From Planotetraspora mira (GTDB lineage: Bacteria > Actinomycetota > Actinomycetes > Streptosporangiales > Streptosporangiaceae), in the NCBI RefSeq assembly GCF_016863275.1, contig NZ_BOOO01000024.1:172729-236728 (forward strand): DNA of 64,000 nucleotides, written 5' to 3'. Below, piece by piece: positions 25,269 to 33,136 of this stretch; the first letter of the stretch is position 1, and each line of letters starts with the position of its first letter. Under the pieces are notes generated by a model. It did not search any database. It was not told the DNA's origin and worked only from the letters and a program-made list of their open reading frames with translations. Position numbers and translations under genes: made by a program.

Positions 25269-26336
25269 CTATGGCGCTCGTCGCAGGCGGAGCCAGAAGC
25301 AGGCACCGCCGTCCTTGCTCGTTTCGTACCAGGTTTCGCCGCCGTTGCCCTGAGCCAGACGGCGGACGATCCACAGCCCGAGCCCTGTTCCCTCTGTCTC
25401 CTGGCCGACACCCGGCTCACGGGTGAAACGTTCGAACAGCCGGGGCACGAAAGCCTGAGGCACGCCCGGCCCGTGGTCGGACACCCGAATCCGCACCCAG
25501 CCGTTCTGGGCGCGTGCGGACACTTCGATCGGCGGCCGCCCGTAGGCGAAGGCGTTGTCCAGGAGATTTTCGAGCATCGCGGAGAACTCTTTGCGATCGA
25601 CCAGGGCCACCAGCGTCGCGCTGCAGGACAGGTGGACATCCTGGGCTCGTTTGTCGAGCTCGCCCAGCCGTTCAAGGATCACCTCGAGTACGGTGACACG
25701 TTCCAGGCGGGCGGACGGGCCTGTCGCGTCGATGGTCGCCGCGGTGAGGAGCTTCCTTACGAGCCCTTGAAGGCGAGCCGTACGGTCGGCGATGCGGTCG
25801 ATGATCTCGGCCTTCTGCTCCTCGGCGAGCGCGACCAGCCGATTACGCAGGACGTCCACGAGGATGCTGATCGTGGCCAGAGGGTTGTGGAGTTCATGGG
25901 CCGCGATGGAGACCGCCACGTTCTGGCGCTCCAGGGCCGCGGCCAGTTCCCGCTCGACGTGGTCGCGGCGAGTGACGTCCCGGAGCGCCGCGACGTACAG
26001 GGGCTCGTCTTCCAAGGTCGTGGCGGTGACTCGCATCTCGACCACACGCCTGCCTCCGCTGGGCAGCATCAAGTCGATCTCGGTCGCCGCACCGGCGACG
26101 ATGGGGAAGCCGAACGGGGTGCCGACGAGTTTCCGCGCCGGGCGATCGAAGAGCTGCGCGGCGGCCGGGTTGCACAGGCGCACGATGCCTTGTTCGTCTA
26201 CCGCGACGATCCCGTCCGCCGAGGCCGAGACGATCACCTGGTCGATGGTGCCCGCCATCCCGTCCTCACCGGCCCGGCCCGGTCCGGAGCCTGCCGCAGC
26301 CTTCCTGCCAGGCGAGGCCTCTCCGTCGGACGTCAC
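25269..26336 (-). CDS. PAS-domain sensor histidine kinase of the kaiBC operon
   Basis: 355 residues from GTG 26336, one base after the kaiC stop, so translation is coupled. A PAS domain covers about 30-125 (VSASADGIVAVDEQGIVRLCNPAAAQLF, LYVAALRDVT). The HisKA phospho-acceptor is His147 in AAHELHNPLA. The HATPase_c motifs are N-box NLLDNAF, G1 DHGPGVP, F-box ERFTR and G2 EGTGLGLWIVRRL. There is no TM segment, so it is cytoplasmic. It resembles SasA/CikA only in role: SasA has a KaiB-like sensor, while this kinase has PAS. A cognate output may be the LuxR-type regulator at 28520. Confidence 0.88.
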   Translation of the reverse strand: MTSDGEASPGRKAAAGSGPGRAGEDGMAGTIDQVIVSASADGIVAVDEQGIVRLCNPAAAQLFDRPARKLVGTPFGFPIVAGAATEIDLMLPSGGRRVVEMRVTATTLEDEPLYVAALRDVTRRDHVERELAAALERQNVAVSIAAHELHNPLATISILVDVLRNRLVALAEEQKAEIIDRIADRTARLQGLVRKLLTAATIDATGPSARLERVTVLEVILERLGELDKRAQDVHLSCSATLVALVDRKEFSAMLENLLDNAFAYGRPPIEVSARAQNGWVRIRVSDHGPGVPQAFVPRLFERFTREPGVGQETEGTGLGLWIVRRLAQGNGGETWYETSKDGGACFWLRLRRAP

Positions 26337-26337
26337 C

Positions 26338-27846
26338 CTACGGCCCTTCTGTTTCCTCGGTGTCCGGCCACAGACGTGCAGTCCCGACAGTTCCCCTGAG
26401 GACATGCGAGATGCCGCGCAGAGGATCGCCGATCCGCATGCCGGCCTCGTCGATCGTGACCTCGCGAACGCTCTGGTCATGGGCGGAGGCCCGCGACTGG
26501 AGCACGGTGATGGCGCGGCGGATCTCGCCGACGCGCTCCATGTACTCGAGCAGGATCCATACGTCGGCCAGGCCGGCGATCTCCCCGGTGACCGTGGACG
26601 TGCCCGCCGGCATGAGACGCCCGGTGGGTGAAGCCGTGAGAACCGTGGTGATCTCTTTCTGGCGGAGCACCGCCATCAGCGCGATGACGAAGTCGAACAG
26701 GGATCGGGGCGAGACGACGCGTTCGAGAGCGGACAACGTGTCGATGACCAGCCGACTGGGCGCGAACTCCTCTATGGCCCGCCTGAGCCGTAGGAAGTGG
26801 TCCTCAGGGGAGGCCTCCTCGGGGTAGCCGGACACGACCCGGAGCAACCCCGAGTCCCGCATGGCCTTGAGATCCAGGCCCCACCCGGCGGCGTTGCGGA
26901 AGAGTTGCTCCTGGGTCTCGTCGAAGGTGCAGATCAGGCAGCGTTCGCCGGCTGCCAGCCCGGCCGACACGAAGCGCAGACTGGTGAGCGTCTTGCCTGT
27001 GCCGCTGGGGCCGGAGATCAAAATGATCGCGTCCCGGTAGAAGCCGCCGCCGCACATCTCGTCCAGCTTGCCGTTCCCGGAAGTGACCCGCTCCAGCGAC
27101 GCGTGGCCGGACGGCGTCAGGAACGCGACGGGGACGACCACGATCCCGTCCTGCGGGTCGATGGTGAAGAGCCATTCCCCTGTGCGGTGCGGGGCACCGC
27201 GGAACTTGACGATCTCGACGGTCCGGCTTCGCCGCCCTCGCTGCAGCACATTGCGGAGGATGATCACGTTGTCGAGCACGAACTGCTCAACCCCGTACCG
27301 AGTCACGCCGTCGTACTCCTCGGGCCGCTCCGCGGTGAGCACCGAGGTGACCCCGAGATCTTCGAGAGTGGAGGCGATCTGGAAAAGCTCGTGACGAACG
27401 GTGCTGAAGTCGGCGAACCGGGTGAAGATCGCGCCCAGTGAGTCGAGTGAGACCCGCTGGGCCCCGGTCTGGCGGACCGCGTGCTGGATGCGGGCCAGCA
27501 GCGCGCCGAAGTCGAAGGCTCCCACGGCCGGTGCCTCATCGCCGATGCCCGCTGACGCGTCGACGAAGGCCCACCTGTGCTCGCCTTCCCACTGCTCGAT
27601 GGGGAAGCCGAGCGAGGCCACATTGCGCCGGATGTCGGTGGCCGTCTCCTCGAAGGTGACGAAGACTCCAGGCTCGCCGAAGTGCGTTATCCCGCGGGAG
27701 AGGAACTCGACGGCGAACAAGGTCTTCCCGCTGCCGGTCGTGCCGCTCACCAGCGTGGACCTGTGGGCGGGCAGCCCTCCCAGAGCGACATGGTCGAAGC
27801 CGTTGATCCCCGTGGGAATTCGCTCGATCGGGTTGCTCCCAGCCAT
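26338..27846 (-). CDS. kaiC: KaiC homologue with two RecA-like ATPase domains
   Basis: 502 residues, close to cyanobacterial KaiC (519). CI: Walker A GTTGSGKT 35-42, Glu pair in FEET 65-68, Walker B with Asp135. CII: Walker A GPSGTGKT 279-286, FDET 308-311, Walker B Asp369. The C-terminal ILLEYMERVGEIRRAITVLQ aligns with the KaiC CII end. In the CII phosphosite loop, the positions of Ser431/Thr432 of Synechococcus KaiC read Ala424-Gly425 by eye alignment, so autophosphorylation there is unlikely. It is preceded by kaiB with 2 bases between stop and start and followed by a histidine kinase gene, forming one operon. ATG 27846 has a GGAAAGG ribosome-binding site; a longer reading frame upstream overlaps kaiB. 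Confidence 0.9.
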   Translation of the reverse strand: MAGSNPIERIPTGINGFDHVALGGLPAHRSTLVSGTTGSGKTLFAVEFLSRGITHFGEPGVFVTFEETATDIRRNVASLGFPIEQWEGEHRWAFVDASAGIGDEAPAVGAFDFGALLARIQHAVRQTGAQRVSLDSLGAIFTRFADFSTVRHELFQIASTLEDLGVTSVLTAERPEEYDGVTRYGVEQFVLDNVIILRNVLQRGRRSRTVEIVKFRGAPHRTGEWLFTIDPQDGIVVVPVAFLTPSGHASLERVTSGNGKLDEMCGGGFYRDAIILISGPSGTGKTLTSLRFVSAGLAAGERCLICTFDETQEQLFRNAAGWGLDLKAMRDSGLLRVVSGYPEEASPEDHFLRLRRAIEEFAPSRLVIDTLSALERVVSPRSLFDFVIALMAVLRQKEITTVLTASPTGRLMPAGTSTVTGEIAGLADVWILLEYMERVGEIRRAITVLQSRASAHDQSVREVTIDEAGMRIGDPLRGISHVLRGTVGTARLWPDTEETEGP

Positions 27847-27848
27847 CG

Positions 27849-28148
27849 TCACTGCCTTTCCGGGGGCAATTTCTCGTGGTTCGGGAGGCCGAGGGCGACA
27901 GCGGCGCGGCCGTGATCGGACAGGTCCCCGATCACCCGACGCTGCGGTGGCGGGGCAAGCCTGACCACCGTCGGGGTGGCCAGGACCGACCTCTCCTCCG
28001 CCAGGTCGGGCCGCTCGCCGGCGTCGATGACCTCGACCTCGTACGTGCCGGGAACAAGGGCGTCGCACAGGAACCGCAGGTTGGCTTCCGCGGCCTTGGA
28101 GCGATCGGTGTTCCCCGCCACGTACAGCAGAAATGAATACCTGGTCAC
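27849..28148 (-). CDS. kaiB: KaiB homologue
   Basis: 99 residues from GTG 28148. Family motifs of the KaiB thioredoxin-like fold are FLLYVAGNTDRSKAAEANLRFLCD at the start, TYEVEVIDAGERPDLAEE in the middle, and VLATPTVVRLAPPPQRRVIGDLSD towards the end. Cyanobacterial KaiB switches fold to bind the CI ring of KaiC; the conserved ATPT..R..PPP..R region is intact here. It is the first gene of the kaiB-kaiC-kinase operon. No KaiA homologue is in the window. Confidence 0.9.
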   Translation of the reverse strand: MTRYSFLLYVAGNTDRSKAAEANLRFLCDALVPGTYEVEVIDAGERPDLAEERSVLATPTVVRLAPPPQRRVIGDLSDHGRAAVALGLPNHEKLPPERQ

Positions 28149-28519
28149 CCGTGGACCCGGGGCCTCGCCAAGCGTGATCTCGCTCGCCCCTTCACGTACG
28201 TATGAGCCATCGCGTCACACTCCGTCTCGCGAATCCGCGACCAGAACCCGCTGACCTGGACGAACCGGACTTGCTCCTCACGATTCGCACACGTAACGTC
28301 ACGAATGGGCGTCCAAAAAACGGGTCGGGACGCCGTCCGTTCCTCCGCGACGGACAGCCATCACTCCAGGCTTGCGAACACTCTGCGTATACATCAATTT
28401 ACGTCTCGCACAGTTGATCGGGTGAACCAGGCCCCGCCGGCCAGCGGATCGCACCGCGTGAAGCGAGCAGCAGCTATGAGTCGAGAAATGCCACGGCCGA
28501 CAGCCAGCAGGGATATCCG
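28149..28519. promoter_or_regulatory. Divergent intergenic region between kaiB and the response regulator gene
   Basis: 370 bases without a supported gene. It should hold the promoters of the kaiBC operon (-) and the LuxR-type regulator (+). AT-richer patches occur at about 28300-28320 and 28385-28415. No binding site can be assigned by eye. Confidence 0.5.
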
Positions 28520-29206
28520 ATGATCCGAGTTCTCGTGGTCGAGGACCAGCAGGCACTCGCCGGCGCGCTGGAGATCGCCATCGACGCCCAGCCTGACCTC
28601 GATTGTGTGGGTGCCACGGGAACGATCGAGACGGCCATCCCGCTCGCGGCCGCACACAGCCCCGACGTCGTCCTCATGGACATCCATTTGCCCGGGACCG
28701 ACGGAATCGAGGGCACGAGACGGATCAAGGCCTGTCATCCGAAGGTTCGCGTCGTCATCCTGACGGCGGACGCCACCCCCGACCTCCTCATGGCCGCCGC
28801 TGACGCGGGGGCTGCCGGGTTTCTCGCGAAGGACAGTAGCTTTCCGGACATTTTGCGAGTGATTCGCGCCATGGTCGACCAGAAGATCATCGTGCTTGAG
28901 GGCGACGCGCTCAAAGTGCTCCTCGACGAGGCGCGGTCCAGCACATCCTCGCGAATCGGCCGGGACAACTGGGCGAAGCTGACCGAACGTGAATTGGAAG
29001 TGCTGGAGCTGATGGGGGAAGGGCTTGACGCCCGGGCGATCGCCGAACGACTCGTCGTGAGCCTGCACACCGCCCGCGGCCACATCAAGCACGTGATGAT
29101 GAAGCTGGGAGTGCACAGTCAGCTCGAGGCGGTGGTGGTCGCCATCCGGACGCAGCTTCTCGATTCACGGGGCATCCGGCCGAGGTCCCCGTTTCGGCCC
29201 ATCTGA
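28520..29206 (+). CDS. NarL/FixJ-type response regulator with LuxR DNA-binding domain
   Basis: 228 residues. Receiver domain 1-120 with acidic residues E8/D9, the phospho-acceptor Asp54 in VVLMDIHLP, Thr82 and Lys104 (GFLAKD). The LuxR HTH at about 155-215 has LTERELEVLELMGEGLDARAIAERLVVSLHTARGHIKHVMMKLGVHSQLEAV. All key residues are present. It is divergent from the kaiBC-kinase operon and next to a second histidine kinase, so it may be the output of either. The target genes are unknown. Confidence 0.9.
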   Translation: MIRVLVVEDQQALAGALEIAIDAQPDLDCVGATGTIETAIPLAAAHSPDVVLMDIHLPGTDGIEGTRRIKACHPKVRVVILTADATPDLLMAAADAGAAGFLAKDSSFPDILRVIRAMVDQKIIVLEGDALKVLLDEARSSTSSRIGRDNWAKLTERELEVLELMGEGLDARAIAERLVVSLHTARGHIKHVMMKLGVHSQLEAVVVAIRTQLLDSRGIRPRSPFRPI

Positions 29207-29450
29207 GGGTCATCAACGGACCACCTGAGGGTGGTGGACCGCAGGCCTGCTTCCTAGCCTTAAAGAAAAGGTCGCACTTCGTTCAGGTGATCGGCTGGGA
29301 ACCTCCTGTTGGTGCGAATGGGGGTTCTGTCGCGAATGGAGCGGCGGCGGTGTGCTTCCCGATGCTGAATTCCATGACCATCCGGCCATTTCGACATCAT
29401 GTGCCGACCGAGACACCGACAACGGTCGGATGTGAGAAGGAAAGGCTGAC

Positions 29451-30443
29451 ATGGAGATGAAACACCTGACCGGATTGTGCGACTACATCGACAGGCTCGA
29501 GATTCCCTCGGATACCCGAATGGTGTGCTGCGAGATTCCCGGGTTCTCCAGTGAGGACGCGATCGCCCGGACCGTACGGACCGTCACCGGCAGGCTCGGA
29601 CGCCTCACTCAGGCACTGCGGCGACAACAACGGTTCGCCTCCGACGTCTCCCACGAGCTGCGTAACCCCCTCGCGGGGCTGCGCACGGAGCTGGAGGAGG
29701 CTCAAATGCATCCTGACTGTGACGACTTTCACGACGTACTCGATCGGGCGTTGCGGGATATCAGCCGGCTCGAATCGGTCGTCAACGATCTGCTGCTGCT
29801 GTCCCGGGCCGGCAGCGGTGTGTCGGCCGAATGGGAGCCGGTGGATCTGTCGCGGCTGGTCCAGGATGAGGTCTCCCGGCGGACGGACCGGCTCGGGGTG
29901 GAGTTGCGGCTCGTCCCCGAGGCGAACGTGAGCAGCGTCCGCGTTCAGATCATCCGGGTGCTGACCAACCTGCTGGACAACGCACAGCGCCATGGGGAAC
30001 GGACGGTGCGGGTCGAGGTCACGTGTGATGCGGAGACGGCGGAACTGTCCGTCTCCGATGACGGAGAAGGGATCGCCGAGGTCGACAGGGAACGAATCTT
30101 CGATCGATTCAGCCGGCTCGACGCCGCGCGCAGACGCGACTGCAGTGGCACCGGCCTCGGCCTGGCCATCGCCCGTGAAATCGCCCAGGCCCACCATGGG
30201 ACCCTGGCAGCCGGAAACTCCTCCAGCGGAGGCGCACGCTTCGCTTTGCGCCTGCCACTCGTGGGCCGCACGTCACGACCCCCGCCCCCTGGCCTGGGTC
30301 TGGGACCACCGGGCCCGTGCGGTGGGACGATGCGGATCTGCGCCAGAAGCGCAGCCGCCCCATGCGAACTGTGTCGGTACGTGGATCACGTCACCGAATC
30401 GATCGTTTCGGGTGATCTAGACATCGTCGACGTCCCGATATGA
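29451..30443 (+). CDS. Soluble histidine kinase (EnvZ/PhoR-type core, no sensor domain)
   Basis: 330 residues. After about 35 unusual N-terminal residues there is a HAMP-exit-like coiled coil (AIARTVRTVTGRLGRLTQALRRQQRF), then HisKA with the phospho-His in SDVSHELRNPLAGL (residue 68) and HATPase_c motifs NLLDNAQRHG, DDGEGIAE, DRFSRLD and GTGLGLAIAREIA. A transmembrane histidine kinase normally carries two TM helices and a sensor before this core; none is present here, so it looks N-terminally shortened, although ATG 29451 has a good AAAGG site. A 60-residue Pro/Gly/Cys-containing tail follows the kinase core. Confidence 0.8.
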   Translation: MEMKHLTGLCDYIDRLEIPSDTRMVCCEIPGFSSEDAIARTVRTVTGRLGRLTQALRRQQRFASDVSHELRNPLAGLRTELEEAQMHPDCDDFHDVLDRALRDISRLESVVNDLLLLSRAGSGVSAEWEPVDLSRLVQDEVSRRTDRLGVELRLVPEANVSSVRVQIIRVLTNLLDNAQRHGERTVRVEVTCDAETAELSVSDDGEGIAEVDRERIFDRFSRLDAARRRDCSGTGLGLAIAREIAQAHHGTLAAGNSSSGGARFALRLPLVGRTSRPPPPGLGLGPPGPCGGTMRICARSAAAPCELCRYVDHVTESIVSGDLDIVDVPI

Positions 30444-30457
30444 GGCGATGTGTGATG

Positions 30458-30811
30458 TCAGTCGCGACGTCCATGAATGAGACGGCGTAACTGGGTGATC
30501 CGAGCGGTGCCGAACACCAGAGTGAGGAGAATCCCGCCGACCAGGGCGATCAGCAGCGCGATCGCCAGGGGCAGCGTGCCGTGCAAGCCCAGGAACGAGA
30601 CCTCCACGCCACGCGTGTTCTGCACCATGAAAACAATCAACGCGACGAACACGGCCGCGGTACTCCAAATGCCGGCCCATATCGCGCCCATCCTGGTGCG
30701 GGGCACCGTTCGGATCTTCGCCGGAGAGGCGGGGGCGGGCTGGGTGGGCAGGTCCGGGGGAGTCACGTCCTGGGGCGAGGAGACGTTGTGAGTGCGGTGA
30801 AGAACGGACAT
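30458..30811 (-). CDS. LapA-domain membrane protein
   Basis: 117 residues with AAAGGG 6 bases before ATG 30811. A Pro-rich cytoplasmic N-terminus (PPDLPTQPAPASP) precedes two TM helices (IWAGIWSTAAVFVALIVFMV and LAIALLIALVGGILLTLVFG) separated by QNTRGVEVSFLG, the LapA (DUF1049) signature. LapA-like proteins are small inner membrane proteins; in Gram-negatives they assist LPS assembly, which does not apply here. It converges with the histidine kinase gene with 14 bases between the stops. Confidence 0.82.
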   Translation of the reverse strand: MSVLHRTHNVSSPQDVTPPDLPTQPAPASPAKIRTVPRTRMGAIWAGIWSTAAVFVALIVFMVQNTRGVEVSFLGLHGTLPLAIALLIALVGGILLTLVFGTARITQLRRLIHGRRD

Positions 30812-31191
30812 GACATCCCTTTCAGGGGGCCGGTGTAGCTGGCAGCCTCCGAGTGGGATGTCGACATTTCCCGGTTATTTCTATTGTACGTCTATATTTT
30901 AGATAATTCGTATTCTCAGGAATGCGCTTCAATCCGAATCGGAAAAGGATCTCCCGTTCGGGAGCGCTCGGATGGCGGACTCGAACCCGTCCGTCGTGGA
31001 GCTGTGCCGCTTGCCCGGAACCTTCAGGTCTGTCCGTCGGCCGAAGGTTCATATGGAGGGTGCCGATGGTCATCACCCGCAGTGATGACCCTTCCTGATA
31101 TCGCTCGTTTCCGCAGGTGGTAGGCGCGGATTAACTAGGACCATCTGAGGCCATGAGCATCGCCAGCCGCGCCTGCCGCTTGGAGGTTCGA
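30812..31191. other. AT-rich intergenic region between divergent LapA and STAS genes
   Basis: 380 bases with no supported gene. The segment at about 30870-30930 is strikingly AT-rich for this genome (TTATTTCTATTG, TATATTTTAGATAATTCG), which suits a promoter or a binding region for a nucleoid protein. Confidence 0.5.
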
Positions 31192-31542
31192 ATGGATCCG
31201 TCATCCTGCACCCATCCCCTATGGATGGTCTGCCGCGTCACTGGCGAGGTCGACATCGCCACCGCGCACGCACTTCGCGAACATCTGCTGACTGCCTTGG
31301 ACCAGCCGGGACACCGGATTCTCCTCGACCTGTCCGCAGTCACCTTCATGGATGCCAGTGGGCTGGATGTGCTCGTCTTCGTCAAACGCATGGCCGTACG
31401 GCGGGGCGGGGCATTGCGCCTCCTCGCCCCGCCTGCGGCGATCTGCCGGTTGCTGACGGCCAGCGGTCTGCTCGGTCACTTCGCAATGAGCCACGAACTG
31501 GAGGCCCCGGAGCAGACCGAACTGATCCTGCCGGCCACCTGA
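31192..31542 (+). CDS. STAS-domain anti-sigma-factor antagonist (second copy)
   Basis: 116 residues. ATG 31192 is chosen because GGAGG lies 5 bases upstream; an in-frame ATG at 31153 would add 13 residues. STAS motifs: VCRVTGEVDIATAHALREHLL, ILLDLSAVTFMDASGLDVLVFVKRMA, LLTASGLLGHF. The serine of DASGLD is the phosphorylation site expected for an RsbV-like antagonist. It is clearly different in sequence from the STAS gene at 23666, so the two probably serve different anti-sigma kinases. Confidence 0.87.
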   Translation: MDPSSCTHPLWMVCRVTGEVDIATAHALREHLLTALDQPGHRILLDLSAVTFMDASGLDVLVFVKRMAVRRGGALRLLAPPAAICRLLTASGLLGHFAMSHELEAPEQTELILPAT

Positions 31543-31640
31543 ACCACCGCGCGGTATGACGAGGCCCCTGCCGGCGGGCCTACTTCAGGATGGGATGCTC
31601 CAGCACCCAGAGCGGCCGTGAAAAATCGTGGAGCTCGGGG

Positions 31641-31683
31641 CACCCGGGCAGGGCCGGCTCATGGCCTGAGCCCCGCCCGGGTG
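31641..31683. terminator. Bidirectional terminator between STAS and CsbD genes
   Basis: Outer stem CACCCGGGC/GCCCGGGTG (31641-31649, 31675-31683) with an inner GGCTCA/TGAGCC stem (31656-31661, 31667-31672), between convergent stops. Confidence 0.65.
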
Positions 31684-31692
31684 GGTCACGGA

Positions 31693-31866
31693 TCAGCGCC
31701 TGAAGGCGTCCTTGACCTTCGTGCCGGACTGCTTCAGGTTGGCCAGGACCCGGTTGGTCGTGCCCTCGGTCTCCAGCCGCTGGTCTCCGGTGGCGCGGCC
31801 GAGTCGCTGCTTGGCCCTGCCGGTGATGGCCTGTGCCCTGTCTCTTAGCTTCGTGGTCAACTTCAT
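31693..31866 (-). CDS. CsbD family stress-response protein
   Basis: 57 residues from ATG 31866, with GAAGGG 8 bases upstream. It has the CsbD pattern TKLRDRAQAITGRAKQRLGRATGDQRLETEGTTNRVLANLKQSGTKVKDAF: a short amphipathic, charged helix pair. CsbD is a general stress (SigB-controlled) protein in Bacillus; biochemical role unknown. Its presence supports a stress function for the kaiBC/STAS cluster. Confidence 0.85.
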   Translation of the reverse strand: MKLTTKLRDRAQAITGRAKQRLGRATGDQRLETEGTTNRVLANLKQSGTKVKDAFRR

Positions 31867-32190
31867 GGCGGTTTCCCTTCGCCTCTGGCCATCACCCGGG
31901 TAGCCCGTGAATTCGTCTCCGAACGAGCCGTGTCCGTACACCTGCGAACGCTCGGTACCGGCGCCGGCAACAGGTGGGTGGCGTGAAGCCCACTGTCCTC
32001 CTCGGCATGTGCGGGGGAAACGGGCAACTGCCGGGTCGGTTATCACCGGAACCGATGAGCGAGCGTGCACGATGGCTGACAAGTCACCATTGATCAACAC
32101 CTGCGGTGCCGGAAAGATGAACGGGCCTGGGCGTCCGCGTTCGAGAGATCGAAAGCGTCGGGCAACCGGATTGCAAGTGGGCTCCGAAGA
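31867..32190. other. Divergent intergenic region upstream of csbD and the lipoprotein gene
   Basis: 324 bases with no gene I can support; must contain two divergent promoters. No obvious repeat or operator seen. Confidence 0.4.
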
Positions 32191-33132
32191 ATGGTTGACA
32201 TGGCAAATATCTCCTCAGTGCGTCTCGCGCAGGCCCGATACGGCGCTCTCCTCGTCCTCTCGTCGGCGTTGATCACCGGATGCGGCCTCGCCAGTGGTGA
32301 GGCCAAGAGCGCCGACGTCCCTCCGGTGCAGATTGCCAGCAGTGTGAGCGCTGAACCTGTCGAAAGCGCGCCCGCACCGGCTCAGAGCGTGCCCGCACCG
32401 GCTGAGAGCGCGCCTGTTCAGGTTGAAAGCACGCCTGTTCCGACCGGGCTCGGCGGGCAGACCTCCTCAGCGGCCGTGGAACCGGGCGGAATCCTGGTCG
32501 ACGGCAGCACGGTCTCGGCCGAGCTGACCCGCGCAGGGCAGAGGGACAAGTTCAAACTGGATCTGGGCGACGCCAGGGAGTTCTACGTTGCCGACATGGA
32601 GGGCGACGGCATCCAGTTCCAGGTGTTCTCCGACGTTGACGACGAGCCCGTGGGCTTCGCCGGCACCAGCCTCACCGCCGGCACGTCGCTCAGCCAGAAG
32701 CTGACCAAGGCGGGCGGGTACCGGCTGGAGATCTGGGGGAACCCGAACGTCGTCGGACCGTACAGCTTCCGGATCGCGACCGTGAAGGTCCGCACGTTCC
32801 CCGCGACGATCGGCCTGAAGATCGGCCAGGACGGCCCCGCCGGGGCGGGCCGGTTGGACGTGCCCGGCAGGATCGACCGGTTCGAGTTCGACGCGGACGG
32901 CGCCAAGGCCGTCAAGATCATCGGGTCGGCCGCCGGGACGTGCAACAACATGGACATCGAGCTCTACGACGCCAGTGAGAAGGACCTTGCCGACCCCCGG
33001 CAGCCCGCCCCGCTCTGCGGCAACGAGTTCGACCTCCCGCTCACGAGCGGAGACGGGCGCTACGCACTGGTCGTCAGATCACCCATGGTGAAGACGGGAA
33101 CGTACTCCTTCCAGGTCGTGCGGGCCGGCTGA
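32191..33132 (+). CDS. Secreted lipoprotein with Pro/Ala/Glu linker and PPC-like beta domains
   Basis: 313 residues (an in-frame ATG at 32200 is equally possible). Lipobox ITGC with Cys at about residue 31 marks a lipoprotein. A low-complexity linker of PVESAPAP-type repeats follows (about 52-85). The remainder has two similar beta-sandwich units (KFKLDLGDAREFYVADMEG; RFEFDADGAKAVKIIG) recalling bacterial pre-peptidase C-terminal (PPC) domains. No catalytic motif; a cell-surface binding or sensing role is inferred. It converges with a receptor Ser/Thr kinase gene with only 4 bases between stops. Confidence 0.65.
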   Translation: MVDMANISSVRLAQARYGALLVLSSALITGCGLASGEAKSADVPPVQIASSVSAEPVESAPAPAQSVPAPAESAPVQVESTPVPTGLGGQTSSAAVEPGGILVDGSTVSAELTRAGQRDKFKLDLGDAREFYVADMEGDGIQFQVFSDVDDEPVGFAGTSLTAGTSLSQKLTKAGGYRLEIWGNPNVVGPYSFRIATVKVRTFPATIGLKIGQDGPAGAGRLDVPGRIDRFEFDADGAKAVKIIGSAAGTCNNMDIELYDASEKDLADPRQPAPLCGNEFDLPLTSGDGRYALVVRSPMVKTGTYSFQVVRAG

Positions 33133-33136
33133 ACGG

